Part shown: piece by piece, positions 23,156 through 32,185 of the stretch
Layout of the letters: the number at the start of each line of letters is the position of its first letter
How positions within the stretch are numbered: position 1 is the stretch's first letter
From: Hymenobacter siberiensis
Lineage (GTDB): Bacteria > Bacteroidota > Bacteroidia > Cytophagales > Hymenobacteraceae
Direction of reading: 5' to 3'
Assembly: GCF_018967845.1 (NCBI RefSeq)
Contig: NZ_JAHLZZ010000001.1
Span: forward strand, 558,001 to 622,000
DNA length: 64,000 nucleotides
Translations under genes and position numbers: made by a program
The notes under the pieces: model-generated
Told to the model about the DNA's origin: nothing
What the model saw: only the letters and a program-made list of their open reading frames with translations
Database searches by the model: none

Positions 23156-24211
23156 CTAGCGCCCCGCGTACTGCTTCTGGTTGTAGTCCTGGTACGCGCC
23201 GCTCGTTACGCTGTTCAGCCACTCTTCGTTGGCGAGGTACCAGTCCACGGTCTGGGCGAGGCCCTGCTCGAAGGTCACGGACGGCTTCCAACCCAGCTCG
23301 TTCATAATTTTGCTGGAGTCGATGGCGTAGCGCATGTCGTGGCCGGCGCGGTCGGTCACGAACTTGATAAGCTTGCGCGAAGTGCCCTGCGCCTGGCCGG
23401 TTTTCTCGTCTACCACGTCGCAGAGCAGTTCGATGAGCTTGAGGTTCTGCCACTCGTTCACGCCACCGATATTGTAGGTTTCGCCGTTTTTGCCGTTGTG
23501 GAACACCGCGTCGATGGCCGTGGCGTGGTCTTTCACGAAGAGCCAGTCGCGCACGTTTTCGCCTTTGCCATACACCGGCACCGGCTGGCCGGTGCGCAGG
23601 CGGTGAATAGCCAACGGAATCAGCTTCTCGGGGAAGTGGTTGGGGCCGTAGTTGTTCGAGCAGTTGCTAAGCTTGATGGGCAGGCCGTAGGTGTGGTGCC
23701 AGGCGCGCACAAAGTGGTCGGAGCTGGCTTTCGAAGCCGAATAGGGCGAGCGGGGGTCGTAAGAAGTTTCCTCCGTGAACATCTCGGGGCCGAAGTCCAG
23801 CGAGCCGTACACCTCATCGGTGCTCACGTGGTAGAATACGTGGCCATCGTAGCCGCCGGGCTGCCACAGGTTGCGGGCCGCGTTCAGCAGGTTCACCGTG
23901 CCGATAACGTTGGTTTTCACAAACGCCATCGGGTCGGTAATGCTACGGTCGACGTGCGATTCGGCCGCGAGGTGAATCACGGAATCGGGCTCCTCGTTGG
24001 CAAACAGCTGGTCGATAAATGACTGGTCAGAAATATCGCCCTTAATGAAGCGGTAGTTTTCAGCCTTCTCAATGTCGCGCAGGTTTTCCAGGTTGCCGGC
24101 GTAGGTCAGCGCGTCGAGGTTGATAATCTGGTGCTCGGGGTATTTCGTAACGAAGAGCCGAACTACGTGGGAGCCGATAAAGCCGGCGCCGCCAGTGATG
24201 AGGATTTTCAT
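23156..24211 (-). CDS. rfbB: dTDP-glucose 4,6-dehydratase
   Basis: RfbB/RmlB converts dTDP-glucose to dTDP-4-keto-6-deoxyglucose with bound NAD. From the ATG at 24211 the protein has 351 residues: [20 protein letters not shown], the catalytic triplet STDEVYG (Thr131-Asp132-Glu133), Tyr157-x3-Lys161 in SPYSASKASSDH, and NNYGPNHFPEKLIPL. It works directly after RfbA. The 80-nt gap to galE contains AT-rich words of the TGTGAAAATG type and no clear promoter. Confidence 0.97.
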   Translation of the reverse strand: MKILITGGAGFIGSHVVRLFVTKYPEHQIINLDALTYAGNLENLRDIEKAENYRFIKGDISDQSFIDQLFANEEPDSVIHLAAESHVDRSITDPMAFVKTNVIGTVNLLNAARNLWQPGGYDGHVFYHVSTDEVYGSLDFGPEMFTEETSYDPRSPYSASKASSDHFVRAWHHTYGLPIKLSNCSNNYGPNHFPEKLIPLAIHRLRTGQPVPVYGKGENVRDWLFVKDHATAIDAVFHNGKNGETYNIGGVNEWQNLKLIELLCDVVDEKTGQAQGTSRKLIKFVTDRAGHDMRYAIDSSKIMNELGWKPSVTFEQGLAQTVDWYLANEEWLNSVTSGAYQDYNQKQYAGR

Positions 24212-24291
24212 GATTTCAAATGTGAAAATGTGACTGATGTGAAAATGATGGCAATGGCTATTTATCAAGCACATTTCCCCATTTCTCATAT

Positions 24292-25308
24292 TTATTTCAG
24301 GGTTTGCTGCCACTTCCAGGAACTGGCCAGGGAATCAGCCAGGGAAGTTTCGGTTTTGAAGCCCAGCACCTGCGCGGCCTTGGTGGCATCGGCGTAGATG
24401 GCGGGCACATCGCCGGGGCGGCGCGGGCCGATGCTGTAGTTCAACTTCTGGCCGCTGGCCTGTTCGAATGCCTGCACCACTTCGAGCACGGAGTTGCCGT
24501 GGCCAGTGCCCACGTTAAACGTTTCGACGGACTCACTGGCTTTGCGGTCCAGCAGGCGCTGCACGGCCACGATGTGCGCCTTGGCCAAATCCACAACGTG
24601 GATGTAGTCGCGCACATTGGTGCCATCGGGCGTGTCGTAGTCGCTGCCATTGATGGTCAGCTTCTCGCGGATGCCGGCCGCCGTTTGGGTGATGTAGGGC
24701 ACCAGGTTATTCGGCACGCCCAGGGGCAATTCGCCGATTTTGGCGGATTCGTGCGCCCCGATGGGATTGAAGTAGCGCAGCAGAATGGTGCGCAGCTTGT
24801 TGGTCGGGGCCGCCGACACATCATGCACGATTTCCTCGCACATCTGCTTGGTGCGGCCGTAGGGCGACGAGGCCGGCTTGGTAGGTGTGGCCTCGGTCAC
24901 GGGCAGCGCATCGGGAATGCCATACACGGTGCACGACGACGAAAACACCAGGTTCTCGACCCCAAAGTCCGGCATTACGGCCAGCAGCGTCAGCAGCGAG
25001 CCCACGTTGTTCTGGAAGTAGGCCAATGGCTTAGCCACTGACTCGCCCACGGCTTTGTAAGCCGCGAAATGAATCACGCCTTTGATATCCTTCTCGGCCT
25101 CAAACACGCCACGCAGCGCAGCTTCATCACCGCAGTCGATGCGGTAAGTCGGCACCTTCACGCCCAGAATTGACTCGACACCGGCCAGGGCTGACTCTTC
25201 CGAGTTGCTGAAATTATCTACGATAACCGGCTGATAGCCGGCCTGCTGAAGGGCAACTACCGTGTGGGAGCCAATGTAGCCGGCTCCGCCGGTAACAAGA
25301 ATCTTCAT
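24292..25308 (-). CDS. galE: UDP-glucose 4-epimerase
   Basis: The 338-residue extended SDR begins MKILVTGGAGYIGSHTVVAL. It shows VIHFAAYKAVGESV, the Ser/Thr-rich VFSSSCTVYG, catalytic Tyr150-x3-Lys154 in SPYGRTKQMCEE, RYFNPIGAHES, and VRDYIHVVDLAKAH, all characteristic of GalE, which interconverts UDP-glucose and UDP-galactose. Being in the sugar-precursor operon it probably serves glycan synthesis rather than galactose catabolism. The ATG at 25308 is unambiguous. Confidence 0.95.
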   Translation of the reverse strand: MKILVTGGAGYIGSHTVVALQQAGYQPVIVDNFSNSEESALAGVESILGVKVPTYRIDCGDEAALRGVFEAEKDIKGVIHFAAYKAVGESVAKPLAYFQNNVGSLLTLLAVMPDFGVENLVFSSSCTVYGIPDALPVTEATPTKPASSPYGRTKQMCEEIVHDVSAAPTNKLRTILLRYFNPIGAHESAKIGELPLGVPNNLVPYITQTAAGIREKLTINGSDYDTPDGTNVRDYIHVVDLAKAHIVAVQRLLDRKASESVETFNVGTGHGNSVLEVVQAFEQASGQKLNYSIGPRRPGDVPAIYADATKAAQVLGFKTETSLADSLASSWKWQQTLK

Positions 25309-25309
25309 G

Positions 25310-25411
25310 TTATTAGTTATTAGCTGAAAGCCATTAGCTGTTAGCTTTTTTGACTGCTACTCCACAGAAATGGCTAACAGCTAAAAGCTAATGGCTAACC
25401 GCTAAATAATT
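25310..25411. repeat. AT-rich inverted repeat with TTAGCTG/CAGCTAA words
   Basis: The left arm (25310-25350) is built from ATTAGCTGAAAGCCATTAGC-type words; the right arm (25371-25411) reads the complement (GCTAACAGCTAAAAGCTAAT). Partial tandem duplication within the arms resembles the element at 23041. It is between the dehydrogenase and galE genes, inside an operon. Confidence 0.8.
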
Positions 25412-26705
25412 ACAGGCTCCAGTATTGCAGGTCTTTCATCTTGCCGCGGTACAGGCCTTTGATGTCGACCAGCACGGCATTTTCGGAAGTAATGGACTGG
25501 AAGTAGGCCTCGTCTTTGGCGGCGTAGGGCGCGTGGCTCACGGCTACAATCACGGCGTCGTAGTCGGTGCGCACATCGTCGTTTTGGGTCAGGCGGAAGC
25601 CATACTCGTGGTGCAGTTCGTCGGAGTCGGCGTGCGGGTCCACTATGTCGACATTCACCGAGAAGTTTTTCAGCTCCTGGATTACGTCGGCCACTTTCGA
25701 GTTGCGGATGTCTTCCACGTTCTCCTTGAAGGTAGCGCCCATCACCAGCACGCGGCTTTTGGCCACGTCCTTGCCTTTCTTAATCATCATCTGCACCGTT
25801 TTGCGGGCGATGTAGGCTCCCATATTATCGTTGGTGGTGCGGCCCGAAAGAATGACTTTGGCGTCGTAGCCCAGCTCTTTCGCTTTGTAAGTCAGGTAGT
25901 AGGGGTCCACGCCGATGCAGTGGCCACCCACCAGACCGGGCGAGAACTTCAGGAAATTCCACTTGGTACCCGCAGCTTCCAGCACCTCGTAAGTGTTGAT
26001 GTTCATGCGGTCAAAAATCATCGACAGCTCGTTCATCAGCGCGATATTGACGTCGCGCTGGGTGTTTTCGATGATTTTGGCAGCCTCGGCCACGCGGATG
26101 CTGCTGGCGCGGTGCACGCCGGCATCTACCACCAGCTCGTACACTTTGGCCACGGTATCGAGGGCTTCCTCGTCGTTGCCGGACACCACTTTCACGATGC
26201 GGCGCAACGTGTGCTCCTTATCGCCGGGGTTGATGCGCTCAGGCGAGTAGCCCACTTTAAAATCAGTCGGGAATTTTAGGCCCGAGAGGCGCTCCATTAC
26301 CGGAATGCAGTCCTCCTCGGTGCAGCCGGGGTATACAGTGCTCTCAAACACCACATAATCACCTTTTTCCAGGACCTTACCTACTGAACCCGAGGCGCCA
26401 AGCAGCGGCTTAAGGTCGGGCTGCGCGTGCTCATCGATGGGCGTGGGCACGGCCACGATGTAGAATTGCGCCTGACGCAGCACCTCCAGCGAATCGGTGA
26501 AGGTGATGTCGCAGCCTTCAAAATCCTTCTTTTCCAACTCACCGCTCGGGTCAATGCCTTCTTTCATCTGGGCCACGCGGCCGGCGTTGATGTCGAAGCC
26601 AATCACCTTGAGTTGCTTGGCAAATTCGAGGGCAATGGGAAGGCCCACGTAACCGAGGCCGATAACGGCCAGCGTGGCCTCTTTGCGCAATAGTTGGTCG
26701 TACAC
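25410..26705 (-). CDS. UDP-N-acetyl-hexosamine 6-dehydrogenase (WbpO/TviB type)
   Basis: The 431-residue protein matches the UDP-glucose/GDP-mannose dehydrogenase family: N-terminal NAD motif VIGLGYVGLPIALEFA, VAVPTPID, central-domain Lys210, and catalytic Cys263 in VGGHCIGVDPYYL, with ESTVYPGCTEEDC at about 121. This branch (PDLKPLLGASGSVG, KWNFLKFSPGLVGG) oxidises UDP-HexNAc to the uronic acid. Start is a GTG at 26705. The neighbouring WbpD-like acetyltransferase and WbpP-like epimerase fit a HexNAcA-derivative pathway. Confidence 0.92.
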   Translation of the reverse strand: MYDQLLRKEATLAVIGLGYVGLPIALEFAKQLKVIGFDINAGRVAQMKEGIDPSGELEKKDFEGCDITFTDSLEVLRQAQFYIVAVPTPIDEHAQPDLKPLLGASGSVGKVLEKGDYVVFESTVYPGCTEEDCIPVMERLSGLKFPTDFKVGYSPERINPGDKEHTLRRIVKVVSGNDEEALDTVAKVYELVVDAGVHRASSIRVAEAAKIIENTQRDVNIALMNELSMIFDRMNINTYEVLEAAGTKWNFLKFSPGLVGGHCIGVDPYYLTYKAKELGYDAKVILSGRTTNDNMGAYIARKTVQMMIKKGKDVAKSRVLVMGATFKENVEDIRNSKVADVIQELKNFSVNVDIVDPHADSDELHHEYGFRLTQNDDVRTDYDAVIVAVSHAPYAAKDEAYFQSITSENAVLVDIKGLYRGKMKDLQYWSL

Positions 26706-26734
26706 TGCTAAATTTATGGGTTGTGAATTATGAA

Positions 26735-27367
26735 TTATGAATTCCCCCGGGGCCGTCTGGCGGTGGTTGTTACCACGGGCCGCACCGATTGCTCGTCGGC
26801 GCTCAGCTCATATTTTTCGGCACTTTCGGGGCAAGTGGCGTGCCCTTGCTGGTCGAAGCTGAGGCGGTGGCCGTAGGCGCTCATCCAGCCTTGTGGGCGG
26901 GCGGGCGTGCCGTATACGAGGGCATACGCCGGAACGTCGTGCGTGACTACGCTGCCCGCGCCCACAAAGGCGTAGCGGCCCAGCCGCGTGCCGCACACGA
27001 TGGTGGCGTTGGCCCCAATTGTGACGCCCTGCTCCAGGTAAGTGGTCTGGTACTGGCCGGGACCTTTGCGGGGCACGGCGCTGCGCGGATTTTTTACGTT
27101 GGTGAACACCACGGAAGGGCCCAGGAATACGTCGTCCTCACAGACGACGCCACCGTAGAGGCTCACGTTATTCTGCACCTTCACGTTGCGGCCCAGGGTC
27201 ACGCCGTCGGCCACAAACACGTTCTGACCCAGGTTGCATTCTTCGCCGATATCGGCCCCGGCGCAGACGTGGCTAAAGTGCCAGATGCGGCTACCCCGGC
27301 CTATCTGGCACCCTTCGTCGAGGATGGCCGTGGGATGGGCGTAATAATCGGGGGTAGTATGAGGCAT
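26735..27367 (-). CDS. WbpD-like left-handed beta-helix N-acetyltransferase
   Basis: A 210-residue hexapeptide-repeat acyltransferase. Residues 10-165 show the regular repeats (HPTAILDEGCQIGRGSRIWH, CNLGQNVFVADGVTLGRN, VKVQNNVSLYGGVVCEDDVF, VTIGANATIVCGTRLG) and end with PAYALVYGTPARPQGWMSAYG, as in WbpD, which acetylates the 3-amino group of a UDP-2-acetamido-3-amino-glucuronate. The required oxidase and aminotransferase (WbpB/WbpE) are not in this window, so the acceptor is inferred. First gene of the operon, with a TACCTTTG box at 27394-27401. The last codons and stop come from AT-rich repeat words. Confidence 0.85.
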   Translation of the reverse strand: MPHTTPDYYAHPTAILDEGCQIGRGSRIWHFSHVCAGADIGEECNLGQNVFVADGVTLGRNVKVQNNVSLYGGVVCEDDVFLGPSVVFTNVKNPRSAVPRKGPGQYQTTYLEQGVTIGANATIVCGTRLGRYAFVGAGSVVTHDVPAYALVYGTPARPQGWMSAYGHRLSFDQQGHATCPESAEKYELSADEQSVRPVVTTTARRPRGNS

Positions 27368-27393
27368 TCGGGGCGGTCGGACGGTTCAGCCCG

Positions 27394-27401
27394 CAAAGGT
27401 A
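27394..27401 (-). promoter_or_regulatory. -7 box (TACCTTTG) of the nucleotide-sugar operon
   Basis: On the minus strand TACCTTTG fully matches the Bacteroidota -7 consensus and ends 26 nt before the ATG at 27367. No strong candidate was seen between the six downstream genes, so this is likely the main promoter of the operon. Confidence 0.55.
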
Positions 27402-27425
27402 AGGAGAAGGGCGGGGTTAGCTTCG

Positions 27426-27433
27426 TACTTTTG
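27426..27433 (+). promoter_or_regulatory. -7 box (TACTTTTG) of the Uma2 gene
   Basis: TACTTTTG matches TAnnTTTG and ends 26 nt before the ATG at 27460. With the box at 27394-27401 it forms a compact divergent promoter region. Confidence 0.55.
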
Positions 27434-27459
27434 GGTAATTCCCTTATTGTCCTTGTATT

Positions 27460-28041
27460 ATGGCTCAGCCCGCCTTCCAAACCGAACCCACCAGCTACGT
27501 TTCGCCCGAAGAATACCTGCGCCTGGAACGCGAGGCGGAATTCAAGCACGAATATTTTCAGGGCGAAACCCGCGCTATGGCCGGTGCAGGCTACGCGCAC
27601 AACCTGATTTGCGCGAACCTGACCGGCGAACTTTATAGCCGATTACGCAGCCAAGGCTGCTCGGTGGTGAGCAGCGACCAGCGCCTGCAAATCATGAGCG
27701 GCAGCGCCTTCGTGTACCCCGACCTGACGGTGGTGTGCGGCAAGCCGGAATTCAACGAAGAAAAAAAGCCCGATACGCTGCTGAATCCCACGCTGCTGGT
27801 GGAAGTGCTTTCGCCCACTACCAGCCAGTACGACCGCAGCGAAAAGTTCATGCTCTACCGCCAGGTGCCCAGCCTCCGCCAGTACCTGACGCTGGATGCC
27901 CAGGCCATTCACGCCGAGCTACATACGCTGGACGACCTGGGCCGCTGGGTCCTTACCGAAACCCGCGACCTGAGCGCCACGCTGGATTTGAGCAGCATCG
28001 GCTGCCAGGTGCCGCTGGCGGAGGTATATGCGGGGGTCTGA
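27460..28041 (+). CDS. Uma2-family putative endonuclease (DUF820)
   Basis: The 193-residue protein has the PD-(D/E)XK-like layout of the Uma2 family: MSPEEYLRLEREAEFKHEYF-like N-terminus (here VSPEEYLRLER..FKHEYFQG), HNLICANLTGELYSRL, VYPDLTVVCGKPEF carrying the active-site Asp, and LLVEVLSPTTSQYDRSEKF with the Glu and a downstream Lys. Members are widespread in cyanobacteria and Bacteroidota and of uncertain biological role, often linked to mobile DNA. There is no partner gene; it is divergent from the sugar operon and followed by an inverted repeat. Confidence 0.88.
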   Translation: MAQPAFQTEPTSYVSPEEYLRLEREAEFKHEYFQGETRAMAGAGYAHNLICANLTGELYSRLRSQGCSVVSSDQRLQIMSGSAFVYPDLTVVCGKPEFNEEKKPDTLLNPTLLVEVLSPTTSQYDRSEKFMLYRQVPSLRQYLTLDAQAIHAELHTLDDLGRWVLTETRDLSATLDLSSIGCQVPLAEVYAGV

Positions 28042-28042
28042 A

Positions 28043-28177
28043 CCGCGGATTTAGCGGATTTAGCGGATTATTCGGATTTTGTGGGTGGTGCCAGGACGGA
28101 ATCAACTATCCTGAACACGGCAATCCGTGTGCGCGAAAAATCACCCACGAAATCCGTGAAATCCGATAAATCCATGG
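28043..28177. repeat. Imperfect inverted repeat with tandem CGGATTTAG words
   Basis: The left arm (28043-28087) contains tandem GCGGATTTA units and ends TTTGTGGGTG; the right arm (28141-28177) is TCACCCACGAAATCCGTGAA-like. Pairing is interrupted by unit-number differences. It fills the gap between the convergent Uma2 and aldehyde dehydrogenase genes. Confidence 0.75.
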
Positions 28178-29620
28178 TCAGAGCTTCACGCACACGTTCT
28201 GCGCCTCGGTAAAAAACCGCAACGCTTCCAGGCCGCCCTCGCGGCCGACGCCGGAATTTTTCATGCCGCCGAAGGGTGTGCGCAGGTCGCGATGCAGCCA
28301 GGTATTTATCCAGACGATGCCGGTGTGCAGTTGGTGGGCCACGCGGTGCGCGCGCTGCAAATCACGGGTCCAAAGGGTGGCCGAGAGGCCGTAGTCGGTG
28401 CTATTAGCCATCAACAGGGCTTCCTCGTCGGTGTCGAAGGGCGTGAGGGTGACCATGGGACCGAATATTTCTTCCTGGTTGGTGCGGCAGTCGAAGGGCA
28501 GGTTCTCGAACACGGTGGGCTCCAGGAAATAGCCGCTTTCACAGCGGCCGGGCACGGTGGCGCGGTGGCCGCCGGCCAGCAGCGTGCCGCCTTCTGCGTG
28601 GGCTAGTTTAATGTAATCGAGCACCTTGTGCAGGTGGGCTTCGCTCACCAGGGCACCTTGTTTGGTATCGGCTTCGAGCGGGTCACCGATTTTCTGGTCC
28701 TGCAGCTGCTTCAGAAACTCCGTTTTGAAGGCCTCGTAAATCGGGCGCTCGATGAAGATGCGGGAGCCGCACAAGCAAATCTGGCCCTGGTTGGCGAAGC
28801 TGCTGCGGATACTGGTGGCCACGGCGGCGGCCAGGTCGCAATCGGCGAAGATGATGTTGGGATTCTTGCCGCCCAGCTCCAGGCTGAGCTTTTTGAACAT
28901 GGGCGCGGCCGTAGCGGCCAGGTGCCGCCCGGTGGCCGTACCGCCCGTGAAGCTGATGGCCTTGATACCCGGATGCTCCACAATGGCCTGCCCGCAGTTG
29001 GGGCCGTTGCCGTGGATGATGTTGAGCACGCCCGCCGGCAAGCCGGCTTCCATGCATAATTCACTCAGCAAAAAAGCGGTGGCCGGGGTTATTTCCGAGG
29101 GTTTGGCCACCACGCAGCAGCCCACGGCCAAGGCCGGCGCAATTTTCCAGGTAAAGAGGTAGAGCGGCAGGTTCCAGGGCGAGATGCAGCCCACCACGCC
29201 CACGGGGTGGCGCACGGTGTAGTTCACGGCCACGCCTTCCTGCACGTGGGCTTCGGTGGCGAAGTGGCCGGCAGCAGTGCCGAAAAAGTGGAAGTTGCTG
29301 GCCGCTCGGGGAATGTCCATCACGCGGGCCAGGCTCAGGGGCTTGCCGTTGTCCTGGCTTTCGGCGCGGGCCAGACGGTTGAGGTTGGCATCGATGAGGT
29401 CGGCGATTTTTACCAGCAGGCGGCCCCGGTCTTCGGCGGGAAGCGCGCGCCAGGCGGGCAGAGCGGCTTCGGCGGCGGCCACGGCGGCGGCCACATCCTC
29501 GGGGCCGGAGTCGGGAATCTGGCCGTAGACCTGGCCGGTGGCGGGGTCTACGTTATCGAGGTAGCGGCCGGCTTGCGGTGGCACGAGCTGGCCGTTGAGG
29601 TAGTTCTGGATGCGGAGCAT
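28178..29620 (-). CDS. Aldehyde dehydrogenase, 2-aminomuconate-semialdehyde type
   Basis: An NAD-dependent aldehyde dehydrogenase of 480 residues. Catalytic residues are Asn150 (CISPWNLPLYL), Glu248 (LELGGKNPN) and Cys282 in NQGQICLCGSR, with the NAD-binding FTGGTATG near 224. The sequence around the nucleophile and the SPWNLPLYLFTWKIAPALA stretch resemble the ALDH8 branch, which oxidises 2-aminomuconate 6-semialdehyde in kynurenine degradation. Genes for that pathway occur at 42353, 43034 and 47465, which supports the assignment, although this gene is 13 kb away and could be a general ALDH. Confidence 0.85.
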   Translation of the reverse strand: MLRIQNYLNGQLVPPQAGRYLDNVDPATGQVYGQIPDSGPEDVAAAVAAAEAALPAWRALPAEDRGRLLVKIADLIDANLNRLARAESQDNGKPLSLARVMDIPRAASNFHFFGTAAGHFATEAHVQEGVAVNYTVRHPVGVVGCISPWNLPLYLFTWKIAPALAVGCCVVAKPSEITPATAFLLSELCMEAGLPAGVLNIIHGNGPNCGQAIVEHPGIKAISFTGGTATGRHLAATAAPMFKKLSLELGGKNPNIIFADCDLAAAVATSIRSSFANQGQICLCGSRIFIERPIYEAFKTEFLKQLQDQKIGDPLEADTKQGALVSEAHLHKVLDYIKLAHAEGGTLLAGGHRATVPGRCESGYFLEPTVFENLPFDCRTNQEEIFGPMVTLTPFDTDEEALLMANSTDYGLSATLWTRDLQRAHRVAHQLHTGIVWINTWLHRDLRTPFGGMKNSGVGREGGLEALRFFTEAQNVCVKL

Positions 29621-29686
29621 GATAATTTGGCCGTAAACTCAGGTTCGCTTTGCAATTTCACCGGGGCTACCAAGCATAATATTTTG

Positions 29687-31021
<1,335 letters not shown>

Positions 31022-31073
31022 TGGTGTCAAAAAAACAGGTGCCCGCAACAAGCCGGGCAATAAAATACTGCGG

Positions 31074-32048
31074 CTAGCGCGTGAGTAACGGTTGGGCCGG
31101 GGTGCTTTCGAGAGCGGCGGGCGTTTGGTTCGATTCGGCGATGATGTAGAGCGGGCGCTGGCGCACGTTGGCACTAAGGCGAGCCATGTACTCGCCAATA
31201 ACCCCCACGGCAATGAGCTGCACCCCGCCCAGAAACAGAATGCTCATCATGAGCGAGGCCCAGCCGGGCTCGTAGTCGTGCCGTACCAGGCGGGCATACA
31301 GGGTGTAAAGCATGAGCAAAAATGCCACACCCGACACCGTGAACCCCATCACCGTGGCCGCCTTCAGCGGTGCGTCGGAGAAGCTGGTGATGCCGTCGAG
31401 GGCGAAGCTGAGCATCTTGCGGTAGGTGTAGCCGGTTTCGCCCCCGGCACGCTCGGCCCGGTCATACTCCACGAAGGTTTGGCGGAAGCCTACCCAGGCA
31501 ATCTGCCCCCGCAGGAACTTGTGCTGCTCGGGCATCTGGCGCAGGGTGAGCACAATGCGGCGCGAAATGATGCGAAAGTCGCCGGTATCGACGGGAATGG
31601 AAACCCGCGTAATTCGCGCCAGAATTCGATAGAAGAGCTTCGCGGTCAGCTTCTTGGCGTAACTCTCGCCCTGGCGCGAGCGGCGCTTGGCATATACCAC
31701 GTCGTAGCCCTGCTGCAGCTTGGCGTACAGGTCCACGATGAGCTCGGGCGGGTCCTGCAAGTCGGCATCGATGATGGAAATAGCTTCGCCCCGCGCGTGG
31801 TCGAGCCCGGCCGAAACGGCAATCTGGTGGCCAAAATTGCGGCTAAAATCGAAGTAGCGCACCCGCTCGTCCTGCGCGGCCAGGGCTTTCAACATGGTGA
31901 GCGACTGGTCGTGCGAGCCATCGTTGACAAAAATCAACTCGTAGCCGCCGGGCAGGCTCATGCCGTCGAGCACGCCTTGCAGGCGGCGGTACAGCTCGGC
32001 AATATTGGACTCTTCGTTGTAAATGGGAATAATGACGGATAAGTCCAT
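31074..32048 (-). CDS. GT2 polyprenyl-phosphate glycosyltransferase with two C-terminal membrane helices
   Basis: The 324-residue protein starts MDLSVIIPIYNEESNIAELY and has the GT-A motifs FVNDGSHDQS, DFSRNFGHQIAVSAGLDHA, IDADLQDPPELI (DxD-like) and FRIISRRIV .. FLRGQIAWVGF. Two hydrophobic segments lie at about 235-255 and 270-290. This is the DPM1/GtrB/ArnC layout: the enzyme moves a sugar from a nucleotide donor to a polyprenyl phosphate at the inner membrane. The product probably feeds the GT-C protein encoded just downstream. Confidence 0.92.
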   Translation of the reverse strand: MDLSVIIPIYNEESNIAELYRRLQGVLDGMSLPGGYELIFVNDGSHDQSLTMLKALAAQDERVRYFDFSRNFGHQIAVSAGLDHARGEAISIIDADLQDPPELIVDLYAKLQQGYDVVYAKRRSRQGESYAKKLTAKLFYRILARITRVSIPVDTGDFRIISRRIVLTLRQMPEQHKFLRGQIAWVGFRQTFVEYDRAERAGGETGYTYRKMLSFALDGITSFSDAPLKAATVMGFTVSGVAFLLMLYTLYARLVRHDYEPGWASLMMSILFLGGVQLIAVGVIGEYMARLSANVRQRPLYIIAESNQTPAALESTPAQPLLTR

Positions 32049-32185
32049 GCGGGCAAGTTATTGAATAGCAATGGTTCCAAAGTACAGCCGATACCTATCC
32101 GGCGCTTTCCGCCGCATCATAGCTGCCGGGCGGGGCCGATGATGCGCAAAAGTATGGTTTCGCCCCGAAAAGCCCGCCCGCGCCC

